NCBI RefSeq assembly: GCF_944324525.1
Contig: NZ_CALUWS010000005.1
Coordinates: 27,514-91,513, forward strand
Length of the DNA: 64,000 nucleotides
Reading direction: 5' to 3'
From: an uncultured Desulfovibrio sp.
GTDB taxonomy: Bacteria; Desulfobacterota; Desulfovibrionia; Desulfovibrionales; Desulfovibrionaceae
Shown here: positions 24,490 through 33,434 of the stretch, in pieces
Position numbering within the stretch: the first letter of the stretch is position 1
How the letters are laid out: the number at the start of each line of letters is the position of its first letter
Notes under the pieces: model-generated
What the model was told of the DNA's origin: nothing
Database searches by the model: none
Seen by the model: the letters and a program-made list of their open reading frames with translations, nothing else
Program-made: the position numbers and the translations under genes

Positions 24490-25620
24490 CTAGAGCTGTT
24501 TGGCTACCAGATCTCCCAGAGCCAGGATGGTGTTGGCGTAGACGGTGGACTTGTTGTACCGCATGAGCAGGGCGTGCTGACGTTTGCGGTCTATCCCCGC
24601 TCTCCAGCCATGCTTGTACAGGTAACAGGAAAGACTTGCAACAGCGTCGGGGATGGTGAACAGATCGACCCGTCCGTCGCCGTCGCCGTCCGCGCCGTAG
24701 GTGGTGATGTTGGAGGGCATGAACTGGCACAGGCCCACCGCGCCGTAGATGGAGCCGGGCAGGTGCTCGGCGGGGACCTGGTCGCGCAGCATGTGCTCCA
24801 CAAGAGCGCGGGTTTCCTTATAGGCCCAGTCCGCCCGCTGGGGCATGGTCTCCTTGAGCCAGCCCAGATGCTTTTCGTAACCGGGAAGTTGCGGCAGCCA
24901 TTGGCGGATGTCGTCAGGGTCGCGGCTGACGGCCATGCTGGCGAGCGTGTAGAAGGCGTTTTCCTTGACGTCTCCCAGCACCCGGCCAAGGCGCGTCTCC
25001 ACAAAAAGCAGGGCCACGGCCACATGGCGCGGCACGCCGTAGCGGCGCTGCGCCTCGTCGAAGGCCGCCGCGTTTTCCTTGATGAAATCGGCGCAGGTGC
25101 GGGCGTTGGCTTCCGTCACGACGCCCTTGTAGTACTGCTGGCGGGGTTTGCCGCTGGGAGGGGGGGCCGGCAGGAAGCGGCGGCGGTAGAGCTCCTTCAT
25201 CTTGCGGCCCATGGGCGACTGGGTGGCCTCGGCGGGCAGCGCGGCAAAGAGGGCCGTCACCTGCGGGCCGGAGATGCCGTCGGCGGCCAGGCGCTGCAAA
25301 AGCGGCTCCCAGATGGCGGCGGGCCTTCCGTGGACAGGGGTCGCGGACGGCAGGGGATCGGGCATGGCCCCTGAGGGGACAGGCAGCGCGCCGCCCGGCA
25401 GACCGGAAACGGGGGTGGCCCCCGAAGGGGCCACCTGCTGGGAAGAAAGGTTCTTTTCTTCCAGACGATCCGTTTTGGTCGCCTTTTCCGGGGCTTCCAG
25501 CACCGGCGTCCCGATGGGCACGGAACCGTCGTCCGCAGCCTGCGTGCCGCCGCAGGCGGCAAGGGCCAGACTGCCCACGAGCATGAGGACCAGAAGCACA
25601 CGCCTGTACAGTCGCATCAT
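24490..25620 (-). CDS. MltB-type lytic murein transglycosylase, lipoprotein
   Basis: 376-residue enzyme that cleaves peptidoglycan to 1,6-anhydro products. A lipoprotein signal peptide ends in the lipobox LALAAC (Cys near residue 23). After a Pro-rich linker the catalytic domain shows the general acid Glu in LLFVETRLGRVLGD, then YGAVGLCQFMPSNITTYGADGDGDGRVDLF, the MltB-type signature (given here in overlapping pieces: YGAVGLCQFMPS and GADGDGDGRVDL). TGATG overlaps the stop of the S24-like gene. AGGAG lies five bases before the chosen ATG. Its position before flagellin hints at a role in wall penetration, which is inference. Confidence 0.88.
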   Translation of the reverse strand: MMRLYRRVLLVLMLVGSLALAACGGTQAADDGSVPIGTPVLEAPEKATKTDRLEEKNLSSQQVAPSGATPVSGLPGGALPVPSGAMPDPLPSATPVHGRPAAIWEPLLQRLAADGISGPQVTALFAALPAEATQSPMGRKMKELYRRRFLPAPPPSGKPRQQYYKGVVTEANARTCADFIKENAAAFDEAQRRYGVPRHVAVALLFVETRLGRVLGDVKENAFYTLASMAVSRDPDDIRQWLPQLPGYEKHLGWLKETMPQRADWAYKETRALVEHMLRDQVPAEHLPGSIYGAVGLCQFMPSNITTYGADGDGDGRVDLFTIPDAVASLSCYLYKHGWRAGIDRKRQHALLMRYNKSTVYANTILALGDLVAKQL

Positions 25621-26312
25621 CACAACTCCTGCATGATCCAGATCACGCGGCCCAGCAGGCGTTTCTTGAGCTGCTGGGGCGTGAGCCGGGTTTCGGGATA
25701 CTGGGCGGATTCGGAGCGCAGAAGGTAGCCCTCCTGTTCGCCGTCCAGAAAGATCTTGCGTACCGTCACGCCTTCATGCGGGGCGAAGACGGCATAGAGC
25801 TTGCCGGAAATTATCTCCTGATCGTCGCTGTCCACGCCGAAGTGGGCATTGGGCGGCAGCAGGGGCGCCATGTTGCCGGCGCTCATGCGGAAGACCATGA
25901 GGCCGTCCCGCTGCAGGGAGCCGGGGATGGCCAGGCGGCCGGCCGGCGAGAAGGCGGGGCGGGCTTTGCCGTCGCTGTAGGGACAGGACATGAGGAAAAC
26001 GGGGCAGATGACGCAGCGGGATTGCGGATCGCCGAAGTGGGCCGGGTCTTCGGCCAGCCCTTCCGGCTTCTCGCTGGGCACGTAGCCCTTGTCCGTCCGC
26101 AGGTACATGGGGCCGGATCCCTGCTTGAGCCAGTCGGGGTTGAGGCCGAATCGTTCAAAAAGCTTCATGAACCAGTCGCCCGGCACGGTGTTGCGTCGCT
26201 TGGCATCGGAAATGCTGGACTGTCGGATATCCAGCACGGCGGCAAGCTCCATCTGGGTGCGGCAGTTGGTGGCCAGCTTGATGCGTTCGTAAACATCTGC
26301 AAAGGCAGGCAT
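25620..26312 (-). CDS. phage CI-like regulator with degenerate S24 domain
   Basis: 230-residue protein. The N-terminal part (1-70) is a CI-repressor-type helix-turn-helix (MELAAVLDIRQSSISDAKRR). The C-terminal part resembles the LexA/CI peptidase S24 fold; the place of the catalytic Ser (usually GDSM) reads AGNM, while a Lys remains in VRKIFL. It is thus unlikely to cleave itself. GGAG is six bases before the ATG. It is placed between hflC and the transglycosylase in one transcription unit and may regulate that unit. Confidence 0.8.
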   Translation of the reverse strand: MPAFADVYERIKLATNCRTQMELAAVLDIRQSSISDAKRRNTVPGDWFMKLFERFGLNPDWLKQGSGPMYLRTDKGYVPSEKPEGLAEDPAHFGDPQSRCVICPVFLMSCPYSDGKARPAFSPAGRLAIPGSLQRDGLMVFRMSAGNMAPLLPPNAHFGVDSDDQEIISGKLYAVFAPHEGVTVRKIFLDGEQEGYLLRSESAQYPETRLTPQQLKKRLLGRVIWIMQEL

Positions 26313-26343
26313 GGCTATCTCCGTGGCACGCGCGCCGCGCGTG

Positions 26344-27192
26344 CTATCGTTGCAGGTTGAGCAAGGGCGCGGAGTTGGAAAGAATCAGTGAGCTGTTCTT
26401 CTCGAGGCCCTTGCGCAAGGTTTCCAGCCATCGCTGGTAACTGTAGAATTCCGGGGACTTGCCGTAGGCGTCGGCAAAGATGGCGGCGGCGCGGGCGTCC
26501 CCCTCGCCACGGACGATCTGGGCGTCGCGGGCGGCTTCGGCAAGGATGAGCGCTTTCTGACGGTCCGCATCCGAGCGGATGCGGGTGGACTCCTCCTCAC
26601 CTTCCGAGCGGTACTGTTTGGCCTGGCGTTCACGTTCGGCACGCATGCGGTCGAAGATGGCGCGCTGGTTGGCTTCGGGCAGGTCGGCCCGCTTGATGCG
26701 CACGTCCAGCACATCGACCCCGTAGGGGCGCATGAGTTCCGAGGCCTTGGCCGTGACGCGTTCCATGATGGTGGCCCTGTCGGAAGAGACGACCTGCGTC
26801 AGGGTATAAAGGCCGACCAGCGCCCGCAGCTGCGAGTAGACCACGTCGTCCAGACGCGCCTGCGCGCCCTGGATGGTGCGCATGGTGCGGTAGAATTGCA
26901 GGGGATCGCTGATGCGCCAGCGCGCGAAGTTGTCGAGCACGATGGTCTTCTTGTCCACGGTATAGGCTTCGCGGGAAGATGCCGTGTAGTCCAGCACGCG
27001 GGCGTCGAAAAGAAGGACCTTCTGGATGAAGGGCAGCTTGAAGTGCAGGCCCGGGCCGTAGACCTCCGGCAGGGGTTCGCCGAGCTGGAGCACCAGCGCC
27101 TTCTGGGACTGCTGCACCGTGAAGCAGCTCTGGGAGCCGAAGATGGCCACGAGCGCCAGCGCCACGAGCCAGATCAGGGGATTGTTCTTCAT
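26344..27192 (-). CDS. hflC: HflC, SPFH-domain modulator of FtsH
   Basis: 282-residue inner-membrane protein with one N-terminal anchor (LIWLVALALVAIFGSQ) and a periplasmic SPFH/Band 7 domain (TVDKKTIVLDNFARWRI). A long helical stretch rich in Arg, Glu and Ala follows (about 170-230). HflC pairs with HflK to cage the protease FtsH. Its ATG overlaps the hflK stop (ATGA). Confidence 0.93.
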   Translation of the reverse strand: MKNNPLIWLVALALVAIFGSQSCFTVQQSQKALVLQLGEPLPEVYGPGLHFKLPFIQKVLLFDARVLDYTASSREAYTVDKKTIVLDNFARWRISDPLQFYRTMRTIQGAQARLDDVVYSQLRALVGLYTLTQVVSSDRATIMERVTAKASELMRPYGVDVLDVRIKRADLPEANQRAIFDRMRAERERQAKQYRSEGEEESTRIRSDADRQKALILAEAARDAQIVRGEGDARAAAIFADAYGKSPEFYSYQRWLETLRKGLEKNSSLILSNSAPLLNLQR

Positions 27193-28343
27193 CAGCGTTT
27201 CTCCGTCGTGCCCGCCGCGGGAGCGGCCGTCAGGCCGGACAGCGGCAGGTAGGGGAGGATGCGTTCCGGGGACTTGCCGTCCAGCAACACCTTTTCGCGG
27301 GCGTTCTTGAGCAGCTCCTCCAGCGTTTCGTAATAGAGGCGGTGTTCCATGACCCTGGGCGAGCGTTCATGCTCGGCGCTGAGCGCGGCGAAGCGGGCCG
27401 CCTCGCCCTCGGCATTCTGGACGCGCGTAGCCCGGTAGGCCTCGGCCTTGTTGCGGATGGCCGCCGCCTCGCCGCGTGCCCGGGGCAACAGTTCGTTGCG
27501 GTAGGCCTCGGCTTCGTTGATGATGCGTATCTTGTCTTCGCGGGCGCTGGCCACATCCTTGAAGGCGTTGCGCACTTCGTCCGGCGGATGCACGTCCTGC
27601 AGCTGCACGGCGATGACCTGCAGCCCGGCGTGATAGCGGTCAAGGATGTTCTGGAGCAGGCGGGTGGCGTCAGCCTGGATCTGCAGCTTGCCGTCGGTGA
27701 GGGCCGCATCGATGAGGCTGTTGCCGATGACTTCGCGCATGGCCGCCTCGGCCGCGCTGCGCACCAGCGCGTCCGGCTCGTAGATATCGAAAAGATAGGC
27801 TACCGGGTCGGCGATGCGGTACTGCACGCTGAACTGCACGTTGACGATGTTCTCATCGCCGGTCAGCATGGACGCCTCGGCGGGGATAGGCTTCACCTGT
27901 CCTTTCTGGTAGGTGCGGCTTTCGCCGGGCGAGCGGTAGCCCACCTCGCTGCGCAGCACGCGCGTCACCTGGGGCTTGTAGACGGTCTCGATGGGCGCGG
28001 GCAGGGCGTAGTGCGGGCCGGGGCCGACGGTGCGGTCGTACTTGCCGAAGCGCAGCACCACCCCCTCCTCGCCGGGATTGACGATATAAATGCCCGACAG
28101 GAGCCAGATGACCAGCACGGCGAGCACGCCGCCGCCGACGATCAGGCCGTTGGGCAACTGCCACCTGGGCAGCTTGGGCAGGCCGCCGCGCGGCTCGCCG
28201 CCAAAGGGGGAGCGCCGGTGGGGGCGCTCATCACGGTCGTCATCGTAGTCGTCGCGTTCATCCTGACGCGGTTCAGGGAAGACGGGGCGCTGCCGTTGCT
28301 GGCGCTCGCGCTTTTCCTGCAGTTTGTCCCAGTCCCAATTCAT
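27192..28343 (-). CDS. hflK: HflK, SPFH-domain modulator of FtsH
   Basis: 383-residue partner of HflC. The N-terminus is cytoplasmic, charged and Pro/Arg-rich (about 1-60). One membrane segment (LIVGGGVLAVLVIWLLSGIY, about 65-85) precedes an SPFH domain (NPGEEGVVLRFGKYDRTV; GDENIVNVQFSVQYRI) and a long coiled region. Together with HflC it modulates membrane protein quality control by FtsH. First gene of a co-directional run that continues to flagellin. Confidence 0.94.
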   Translation of the reverse strand: MNWDWDKLQEKRERQQRQRPVFPEPRQDERDDYDDDRDERPHRRSPFGGEPRGGLPKLPRWQLPNGLIVGGGVLAVLVIWLLSGIYIVNPGEEGVVLRFGKYDRTVGPGPHYALPAPIETVYKPQVTRVLRSEVGYRSPGESRTYQKGQVKPIPAEASMLTGDENIVNVQFSVQYRIADPVAYLFDIYEPDALVRSAAEAAMREVIGNSLIDAALTDGKLQIQADATRLLQNILDRYHAGLQVIAVQLQDVHPPDEVRNAFKDVASAREDKIRIINEAEAYRNELLPRARGEAAAIRNKAEAYRATRVQNAEGEAARFAALSAEHERSPRVMEHRLYYETLEELLKNAREKVLLDGKSPERILPYLPLSGLTAAPAAGTTEKR

Positions 28344-28429
28344 CTGTATGCAGTCTCGCTGGTTGGAGGTGAGGGTAACCGTTACGCGGGAACACAATTT
28401 GTTTACACATAGGCACGATATGCCGAAGG

Positions 28430-28720
28430 TCAAGGGGTCTGGCGGGCCTCCCGCGCACTGTGCGCCGGACGCCGCGGACGCTCCCCGCCGGGATCGGGCG
28501 CAGCCGTGCTGCGCAGCCGGGCCCCGGCCAGCGGGACGACGCGCATGTCCGCCCCTTCGGGGTCTTCCAGCGTGAAGCCCGGCGCGGCGAGCGGCAGCGG
28601 GGAAACGATGCGTACGGCCTGCCGCGTCCGCCACAGGTGGGCCGTCAGGCAGCCCCCCAGCCCGAGCAGGACAAGCAGGGCAAGCAGCGCGGGGCGGGGC
28701 AATTTCATGGCGGGGATCAT
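28430..28720 (-). CDS. small membrane-anchored protein downstream of RNase J
   Basis: 96-residue unidentified protein. One hydrophobic segment (LLALLVLLGLGGCLTAHLW) near residues 12-30 ends with a Cys, so a lipoprotein is possible. The rest is Pro/Arg-rich without motifs. It starts 15 bases after the RNase J stop, with GGGAG ten bases before the ATG, so it is probably translated from the same transcript. Confidence 0.5.
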   Translation of the reverse strand: MIPAMKLPRPALLALLVLLGLGGCLTAHLWRTRQAVRIVSPLPLAAPGFTLEDPEGADMRVVPLAGARLRSTAAPDPGGERPRRPAHSAREARQTP

Positions 28721-28735
28721 GTCGCCCGGGCTCCC

Positions 28736-30400
28736 TCAGATCTCGCTGACGATGGCGACCACCACGGGGTCGCGCTCCAGCACCCGCCGGAAAAAGCGGC
28801 GCAGCGAGGCGCGGATGCCGTCCTGGAGCCGTGTGAGCTGGCCGGGGCGGATGGCCTCGATCTCATCCAGCACAAGGCACTTGGCGTCTTCCAGCAGATG
28901 GCTGTACTGCTGCTCGAACACGAAGCCCTTGGAGAACATCTCCGGCCCGTGCAGCACCATGCCGGTCTCCGCGTCCAGCACCAGCAGGACGATGACCAGC
29001 CCCTCGTCGCCGAGGATGCGCCGCTCCCGCAGGACGGCCGTTCCCACGTCCCCGACGCCCTTCCCGTCCACGAGCGTGCACTCCATGGGGATGGGGGCCT
29101 CCTGCCGGAAGCCGTCGGGCAGCAGGGTAAGGGCGCGGCCGTCTTCCAGCAGCACGGTCTTCTCCTCGGCCACGCCGCAGGCGCGCGCGAGCCGCGCGTG
29201 TTTGACCAGATGGCGGTATTCGCCGTGGATGGGAACGAAGATCTCCGGCCGCACGGCCTCCAGCATGTCCCGCAGCTCTTCCACATAGCCGTGGCCTGAG
29301 GCGTGGATGGTGTGCATGCTCTCGTAGAGCACTTCCGCTCCCAGCCGGTACATCTCATTGATGAGGCGGGAAACGGCCTTGGCGTTGCCGGGGATCATGC
29401 GCGAACTCATGACCACGGTGTCGCCCTTGCGCACGCGCAGCTGCCGGTGGCCGCCCAGCACCATGCGGGAAAGGGCGGACAGCGGCTCGCCCTGCGCGCC
29501 GGTGACGATGAGGACCAGCTTTTCGTCGGGCAGGTCCGGCACGCCGTTATGGGCGTTGAAGAAGCTGGGCGGCAGTTTGGCGAAGCCGAGATCCCGGGCC
29601 ATCTCGATGTTGTTGGCCAGGGATTTGCCGCTGATGACCACGGTGCGGCCGTATTCGCGCGCAAGGTCGAACACTTCCTGGATGCGCTGGATGTGGCTGG
29701 AAAAAAGCGTGATGACGATGCGCCCCTCGGCGGAGGCAAAGACCTTGCCCAGCGATTCCTTGACCTGCCGTTCGTTGATGGAGCGGCCCGGACGTTCCAC
29801 GTTGGTGGAGTCGGAGAGCAGCAGCCTTGCCCCGTCCGGCCCGGCGAAGGCGCGGAAGACGTTGAGATCCGTGCCCGTGCCGTGCAGAGGGTCGGGATCT
29901 ATCTTGAAATCGCCGCTGTGCACGATGCGGCCCACCGGCGTCTCGACGCCCAGGCCGAAGCCTTCGGGGATGGAGTGGCAGACCGGCAGGAAGTGGAAGC
30001 GAAAGTCCCCGAGTTCCACCACGCTGTTCCGGGTGACGGGGCAGAGCTCCACCCAGTCGAGCAGCTCATGCTCGCGCAGCTTGTGCTCCACCAGCGCGAG
30101 GGTGAAGGCCGAGCCATAGATGCGGATGCCGCGCAGCAGGGGCACCAGCCAGGGCAGGGCCCCGATATGATCCTCATGGCCGTGAGTGAGCACGATGCCG
30201 AGCAGCTTGTCCCGCACGGCCTGCACCGCGCCGAAGTGGGGGATGATGACGTCCACGCCCAGATGGAAGTCGTCCGGGAACATGAGCCCGCAATCGACCA
30301 TGACGACGCCGGCCGGGCTTTCCCAGAGCTGGCAGTTGAGGCCGATTTCGCCCAGCCCCCCCAGAGGCGTGATGGTCACAAAGGCATCGCTGGTCTGCAT
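28736..30400 (-). CDS. rnj: ribonuclease J
   Basis: 554-residue metallo-beta-lactamase/beta-CASP ribonuclease involved in mRNA decay and RNA maturation, typical length. Motifs are the zinc site LTHGHEDHIGALPW, HSGDFKIDPDP, the beta-CASP parts SDSTNVERPG and TGAQGEPLSALSRM, and the HASGHGY His. The C-terminal region after residue 440 is the oligomerisation domain. AAAGGA lies six bases before the ATG chosen; a much longer reading upstream has no support. Confidence 0.94.
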   Translation of the reverse strand: MQTSDAFVTITPLGGLGEIGLNCQLWESPAGVVMVDCGLMFPDDFHLGVDVIIPHFGAVQAVRDKLLGIVLTHGHEDHIGALPWLVPLLRGIRIYGSAFTLALVEHKLREHELLDWVELCPVTRNSVVELGDFRFHFLPVCHSIPEGFGLGVETPVGRIVHSGDFKIDPDPLHGTGTDLNVFRAFAGPDGARLLLSDSTNVERPGRSINERQVKESLGKVFASAEGRIVITLFSSHIQRIQEVFDLAREYGRTVVISGKSLANNIEMARDLGFAKLPPSFFNAHNGVPDLPDEKLVLIVTGAQGEPLSALSRMVLGGHRQLRVRKGDTVVMSSRMIPGNAKAVSRLINEMYRLGAEVLYESMHTIHASGHGYVEELRDMLEAVRPEIFVPIHGEYRHLVKHARLARACGVAEEKTVLLEDGRALTLLPDGFRQEAPIPMECTLVDGKGVGDVGTAVLRERRILGDEGLVIVLLVLDAETGMVLHGPEMFSKGFVFEQQYSHLLEDAKCLVLDEIEAIRPGQLTRLQDGIRASLRRFFRRVLERDPVVVAIVSEI

Positions 30401-30410
30401 GGCATATCCT

Positions 30411-31976
30411 TTAGGGCTGGGTGCGGGGGGCGGGGGAGGTCGCCCGCCCGGCCTTCGGCGCTCCTCCCTTCGGCGTCCCGGCCGCCGAGGGCGGCGTCGC
30501 GGGCGCGGCTTCCGGACGCATGAGATCGGGGCGGTATTCGCCCATGGCCACATAGAGCTGCGAGAGCGCGGTCAGGTAGTCGGCCTTGGCGCCGGTCAGC
30601 GAGGCCTGCGCGGCGGTGAGGTTGGCGGAGGCGTTGAGCACGTCGAAGTTGGTGCCGACCTGTTCCTGATACTGGGCAAGGGCCACATGATAGGCTTCCG
30701 TCGCCTGGGCCACGCTCTTGCTGGCCACGGCGATGCGCTTTTCGGCCTCGCGCACGTCCAGCAGGCGGGTCTTGATCTCATAGCCCACGTCCAGTTTGAG
30801 CTGTTCTTCCTCATACCGGGTCTTGGTGACCAGCCAGCCGTATTGCTTGTCGGCATAATAGGTCGTCCCCCACTGGAAGACGTCCCAGGTGGCGCTGACG
30901 CCCACTTCCCAGACCTGCGTGCTGGAGCCGTTCTCGCCGGAGCGCCGCAGGTCGAAGGTGTTCCCCTGCCGGCTGACGTTGTAATAGGCCTCCACCTTCG
31001 GATAGTATTCGCTCCGCACTTCCTGCCGGCTCTTGCCGGCGATGGCCACGGTCTTGGCCGCTATGTAGAGGTCGGGCCGCTGGCGGTAGGCCGCGGCAAG
31101 GCACTGCTCCAGACTGCGGGAAAAGGACACATGCTCCAGCTTGCCGCTGTACGGCACGCGGGCCGTCACCGGCAGGCCCACAAGGGTGTTGAGCTGGGCC
31201 TGAGCCGTGTCGCGGGTGTTTTCCGCCTGGATGAGCAGGTTCTCGGCATTGCTGACGTCCACCTCGGCCTGGAGCACGTCCAGCCGCGGGCGCAGGCCTA
31301 CATCATAAAAGGCCTGCGTGATGCGCAGCTGATCCCGCAGGCGGGCCAGCGAGTCCTGCTCGCTGCGGACGTTCTCCTCGGCCTGCAGATAGGCAAGGAA
31401 GGCCTTCTGCACGTCGCCGGTCATGGTGAGTTCGGCCTGCCGCAGGGAGGCCCGGTCGCTCTCGGCCTGCAGGGCGGCCTTCTGATACTGGGCCAGCAGG
31501 CGGAAGCCCTGGAAGAGGGGCTGGGAGATGTCCACGCCCATGCTCCAGGTGCCCAGGCGCGGCGTGCGGGCGGAACTGGTGGAGGGCGAGCTCTCCCGTT
31601 CCTGCTTGTAGGCCTGATAGCTCAGGCTCAGTTTGGGGCCGAACTGGCCGCGGGCGGACTTGCGGCCTTCTTCCGATGCGCGGCTCGCCGCTTCCTGCGC
31701 GCCGAGGCTGGGGTTATGCGCCAGCGCGCGCTGCACGGCGTCGGCCATGGTCATGGCCCGACCGGGCGCATGGCCGTCGGGGCGCGGTTCCGGACGTCGT
31801 TCGCCGCGAAAAAGAGGCGTCTGCAGGGCTTCATTGACCCGTTCTCGCGCCGAAGCCGCCAGGGCCGGGGAGAACTCGCCGGCCAGAAGGAGGAGGCAGG
31901 CCACGAGGACGGGGAAACAGCAGCGGGATGCCCCGCGTGTCCGCGAGGCGGGATGAACGGATGGAAATGCACACAT
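30411..31976 (-). CDS. TolC-family outer-membrane efflux protein
   Basis: 521-residue precursor with a signal peptide ending near LAASA. It has two OEP repeats of long coiled-coil helices; examples are AQYQKAALQAESDRASLRQAEL in the first half and AYHVALAQYQEQVGTNFDVLNA in the second. It forms the trimeric outer-membrane channel of type I secretion or efflux pumps. No inner-membrane partner is adjacent. The C-terminal tail is Ala/Pro-rich. The start is uncertain between two ATGs four codons apart, neither with a ribosome site. It ends ten bases before RNase J. Confidence 0.88.
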   Translation of the reverse strand: MCAFPSVHPASRTRGASRCCFPVLVACLLLLAGEFSPALAASARERVNEALQTPLFRGERRPEPRPDGHAPGRAMTMADAVQRALAHNPSLGAQEAASRASEEGRKSARGQFGPKLSLSYQAYKQERESSPSTSSARTPRLGTWSMGVDISQPLFQGFRLLAQYQKAALQAESDRASLRQAELTMTGDVQKAFLAYLQAEENVRSEQDSLARLRDQLRITQAFYDVGLRPRLDVLQAEVDVSNAENLLIQAENTRDTAQAQLNTLVGLPVTARVPYSGKLEHVSFSRSLEQCLAAAYRQRPDLYIAAKTVAIAGKSRQEVRSEYYPKVEAYYNVSRQGNTFDLRRSGENGSSTQVWEVGVSATWDVFQWGTTYYADKQYGWLVTKTRYEEEQLKLDVGYEIKTRLLDVREAEKRIAVASKSVAQATEAYHVALAQYQEQVGTNFDVLNASANLTAAQASLTGAKADYLTALSQLYVAMGEYRPDLMRPEAAPATPPSAAGTPKGGAPKAGRATSPAPRTQP

Positions 31977-32293
31977 GGCTGTCAGCATAGCGGTAACGCA
32001 AGCCCTTGGCAATGCGATTTTTCCGCGGGAAAAAATCCCGGGCGGGCCGTCTTCCCGGCCCTGGCGCAGAAAAATTCCTTGAAAATTCCCGGGCCCCGTT
32101 GCATGCTGCTGCGGCATACGGCGCTGCAACAGCGAACAGGCCGGAAACGCGGGAACGCTTTTCCCCCCGGGGGAAAGCGGTCTCTTGCGCTATGGCGTGT
32201 TTTTCGGCGGCAGGCCGCCTGTGCCCTATGTTCCCGGCCGGCAGGCCGGCCGCCGCGTGCAGGCGCGGCCTTCATCCCATTACGGAGTCAGGC
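31977..32293. other. divergent promoter region between tolC-like gene and tolQ
   Basis: About 300 bases with several short G/C palindromes (CCGCGGG, CCCGGG, CCCCCGGGGG) and GGCCGGCAGGCCGGCC near 32236. No confident promoter or gene is seen. Confidence 0.4.
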
Positions 32294-32989
32294 ATGGAAT
32301 TCAGTTTCATCAATATGATCGCGCAGGCGAGCCTGGTGGCCAAACTTGTGCTCGTCCTGCTCCTGTTCATGTCCATCAGCAGTTGGGCGCTCATGATCCA
32401 GAAGGCGCTGGCCCTTTCGGCGGCCTACAAGAAGAGCCGCATCGGGACGGAAAATTTCGAGCGGGCGGGCAACCTGCGCGAAGCCGTACAGTCGCTGGGG
32501 GCCGATCCCGCCTCGCCGCTGTATTTCGTGGCCCATCAGGGCGTGCTGGAGTTCAACCGCTCCAAGGAAATGGGCAATACCAGCGACGTGGTGGTGGACA
32601 ACGTGCGCCGCGCCCTGCGGCAGGGCGTCGCCAGCGAGGAGGCCCGGCTCGAGCGCTCCCTCTCCATCCTGGCCACCACCGCCAATACGGCGCCCTTCAT
32701 CGGCCTGTTCGGGACGGTCTGGGGGATCATGAGCTCCTTCCATTCCATCGGCATGCTCAAGTCCGCCTCTCTCGCCACGGTGGCTCCCGGCATCTCCGAA
32801 GCCCTCGTGGCCACGGCCATCGGTCTTGCCGTGGCCGTGCCGGCCACTGTCGGCTTCAATATCTTCATGGGCAAGATCTCTCAGGTGGACACCCTGCTGG
32901 TGAACTTTGCCGGCGTCTTCCTCAACCGGGTGCAGCGCGAGCTGAACGCCCATCGTCCCGTGCAGCGCACGGGCGCCACGGAGATGTAG
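32294..32989 (+). CDS. tolQ: TolQ proton-channel subunit
   Basis: 231-residue inner-membrane protein of the TolQ/ExbB/MotA family. Three membrane segments: about 12-35, 130-155 (TANTAPFIGLFGTVWGIMSS) and 165-195 (GISEALVATAIGLAVAVPATVG, contiguous in the protein). It uses proton motive force with TolR to energise TolA and keep the outer membrane tied to the dividing wall. GGAG precedes the ATG. First gene of the tol-pal operon. Confidence 0.95.
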   Translation: MEFSFINMIAQASLVAKLVLVLLLFMSISSWALMIQKALALSAAYKKSRIGTENFERAGNLREAVQSLGADPASPLYFVAHQGVLEFNRSKEMGNTSDVVVDNVRRALRQGVASEEARLERSLSILATTANTAPFIGLFGTVWGIMSSFHSIGMLKSASLATVAPGISEALVATAIGLAVAVPATVGFNIFMGKISQVDTLLVNFAGVFLNRVQRELNAHRPVQRTGATEM

Positions 32990-32990
32990 C

Positions 32991-33428
32991 ATGGGCGCCA
33001 ATGTCGGAGGCGGCGGGAAATTCGTTTCCGAGATCAACGTCACGCCCTTCGTGGACGTGATGCTCGTCCTGCTCATCATCTTCATGGTGGCCACGCCCAT
33101 GATGAGCCAGGGATTGGATGTGGACCTGCCGCAGACCAAGCAGGTGGAGACCCTGCCGACGGAAAGCGAGAGCATGGTGCTCACCGTGCGCGTGGACGGC
33201 AGCGTGTATCTGGATACCTATGCCGTGGAGAACATGGACGATCTGGAAGGCTATCTGCAGAAGCTCGTCAAGGAAAAGAACAAGACGCTCTTCCTGCAGG
33301 CCGACAAGAACGTCCCTTACGGCGTCGTCGTGGACGTCATGGGCCGCATCAAGGCCGTGGGCATCGAAAAGCTGGGCGTGGTGGCCGACAAGCCGGATAC
33401 CGAACCGGCCGCTTCCGGCAGGAAGTAA
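32991..33428 (+). CDS. tolR: TolR/ExbD-family protein
   Basis: 145-residue partner of TolQ, one base after its stop codon. It has a single membrane helix with the essential Asp (TPFVDVMLVLLIIFMVATPM, Asp near residue 24), then a periplasmic domain with the PKTK-like QTKQVETLP and the ending YGVVVDVMGRIKAVGIEKLGVV. Confidence 0.95.
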   Translation: MGANVGGGGKFVSEINVTPFVDVMLVLLIIFMVATPMMSQGLDVDLPQTKQVETLPTESESMVLTVRVDGSVYLDTYAVENMDDLEGYLQKLVKEKNKTLFLQADKNVPYGVVVDVMGRIKAVGIEKLGVVADKPDTEPAASGRK

Positions 33429-33434
33429 CGTTCT

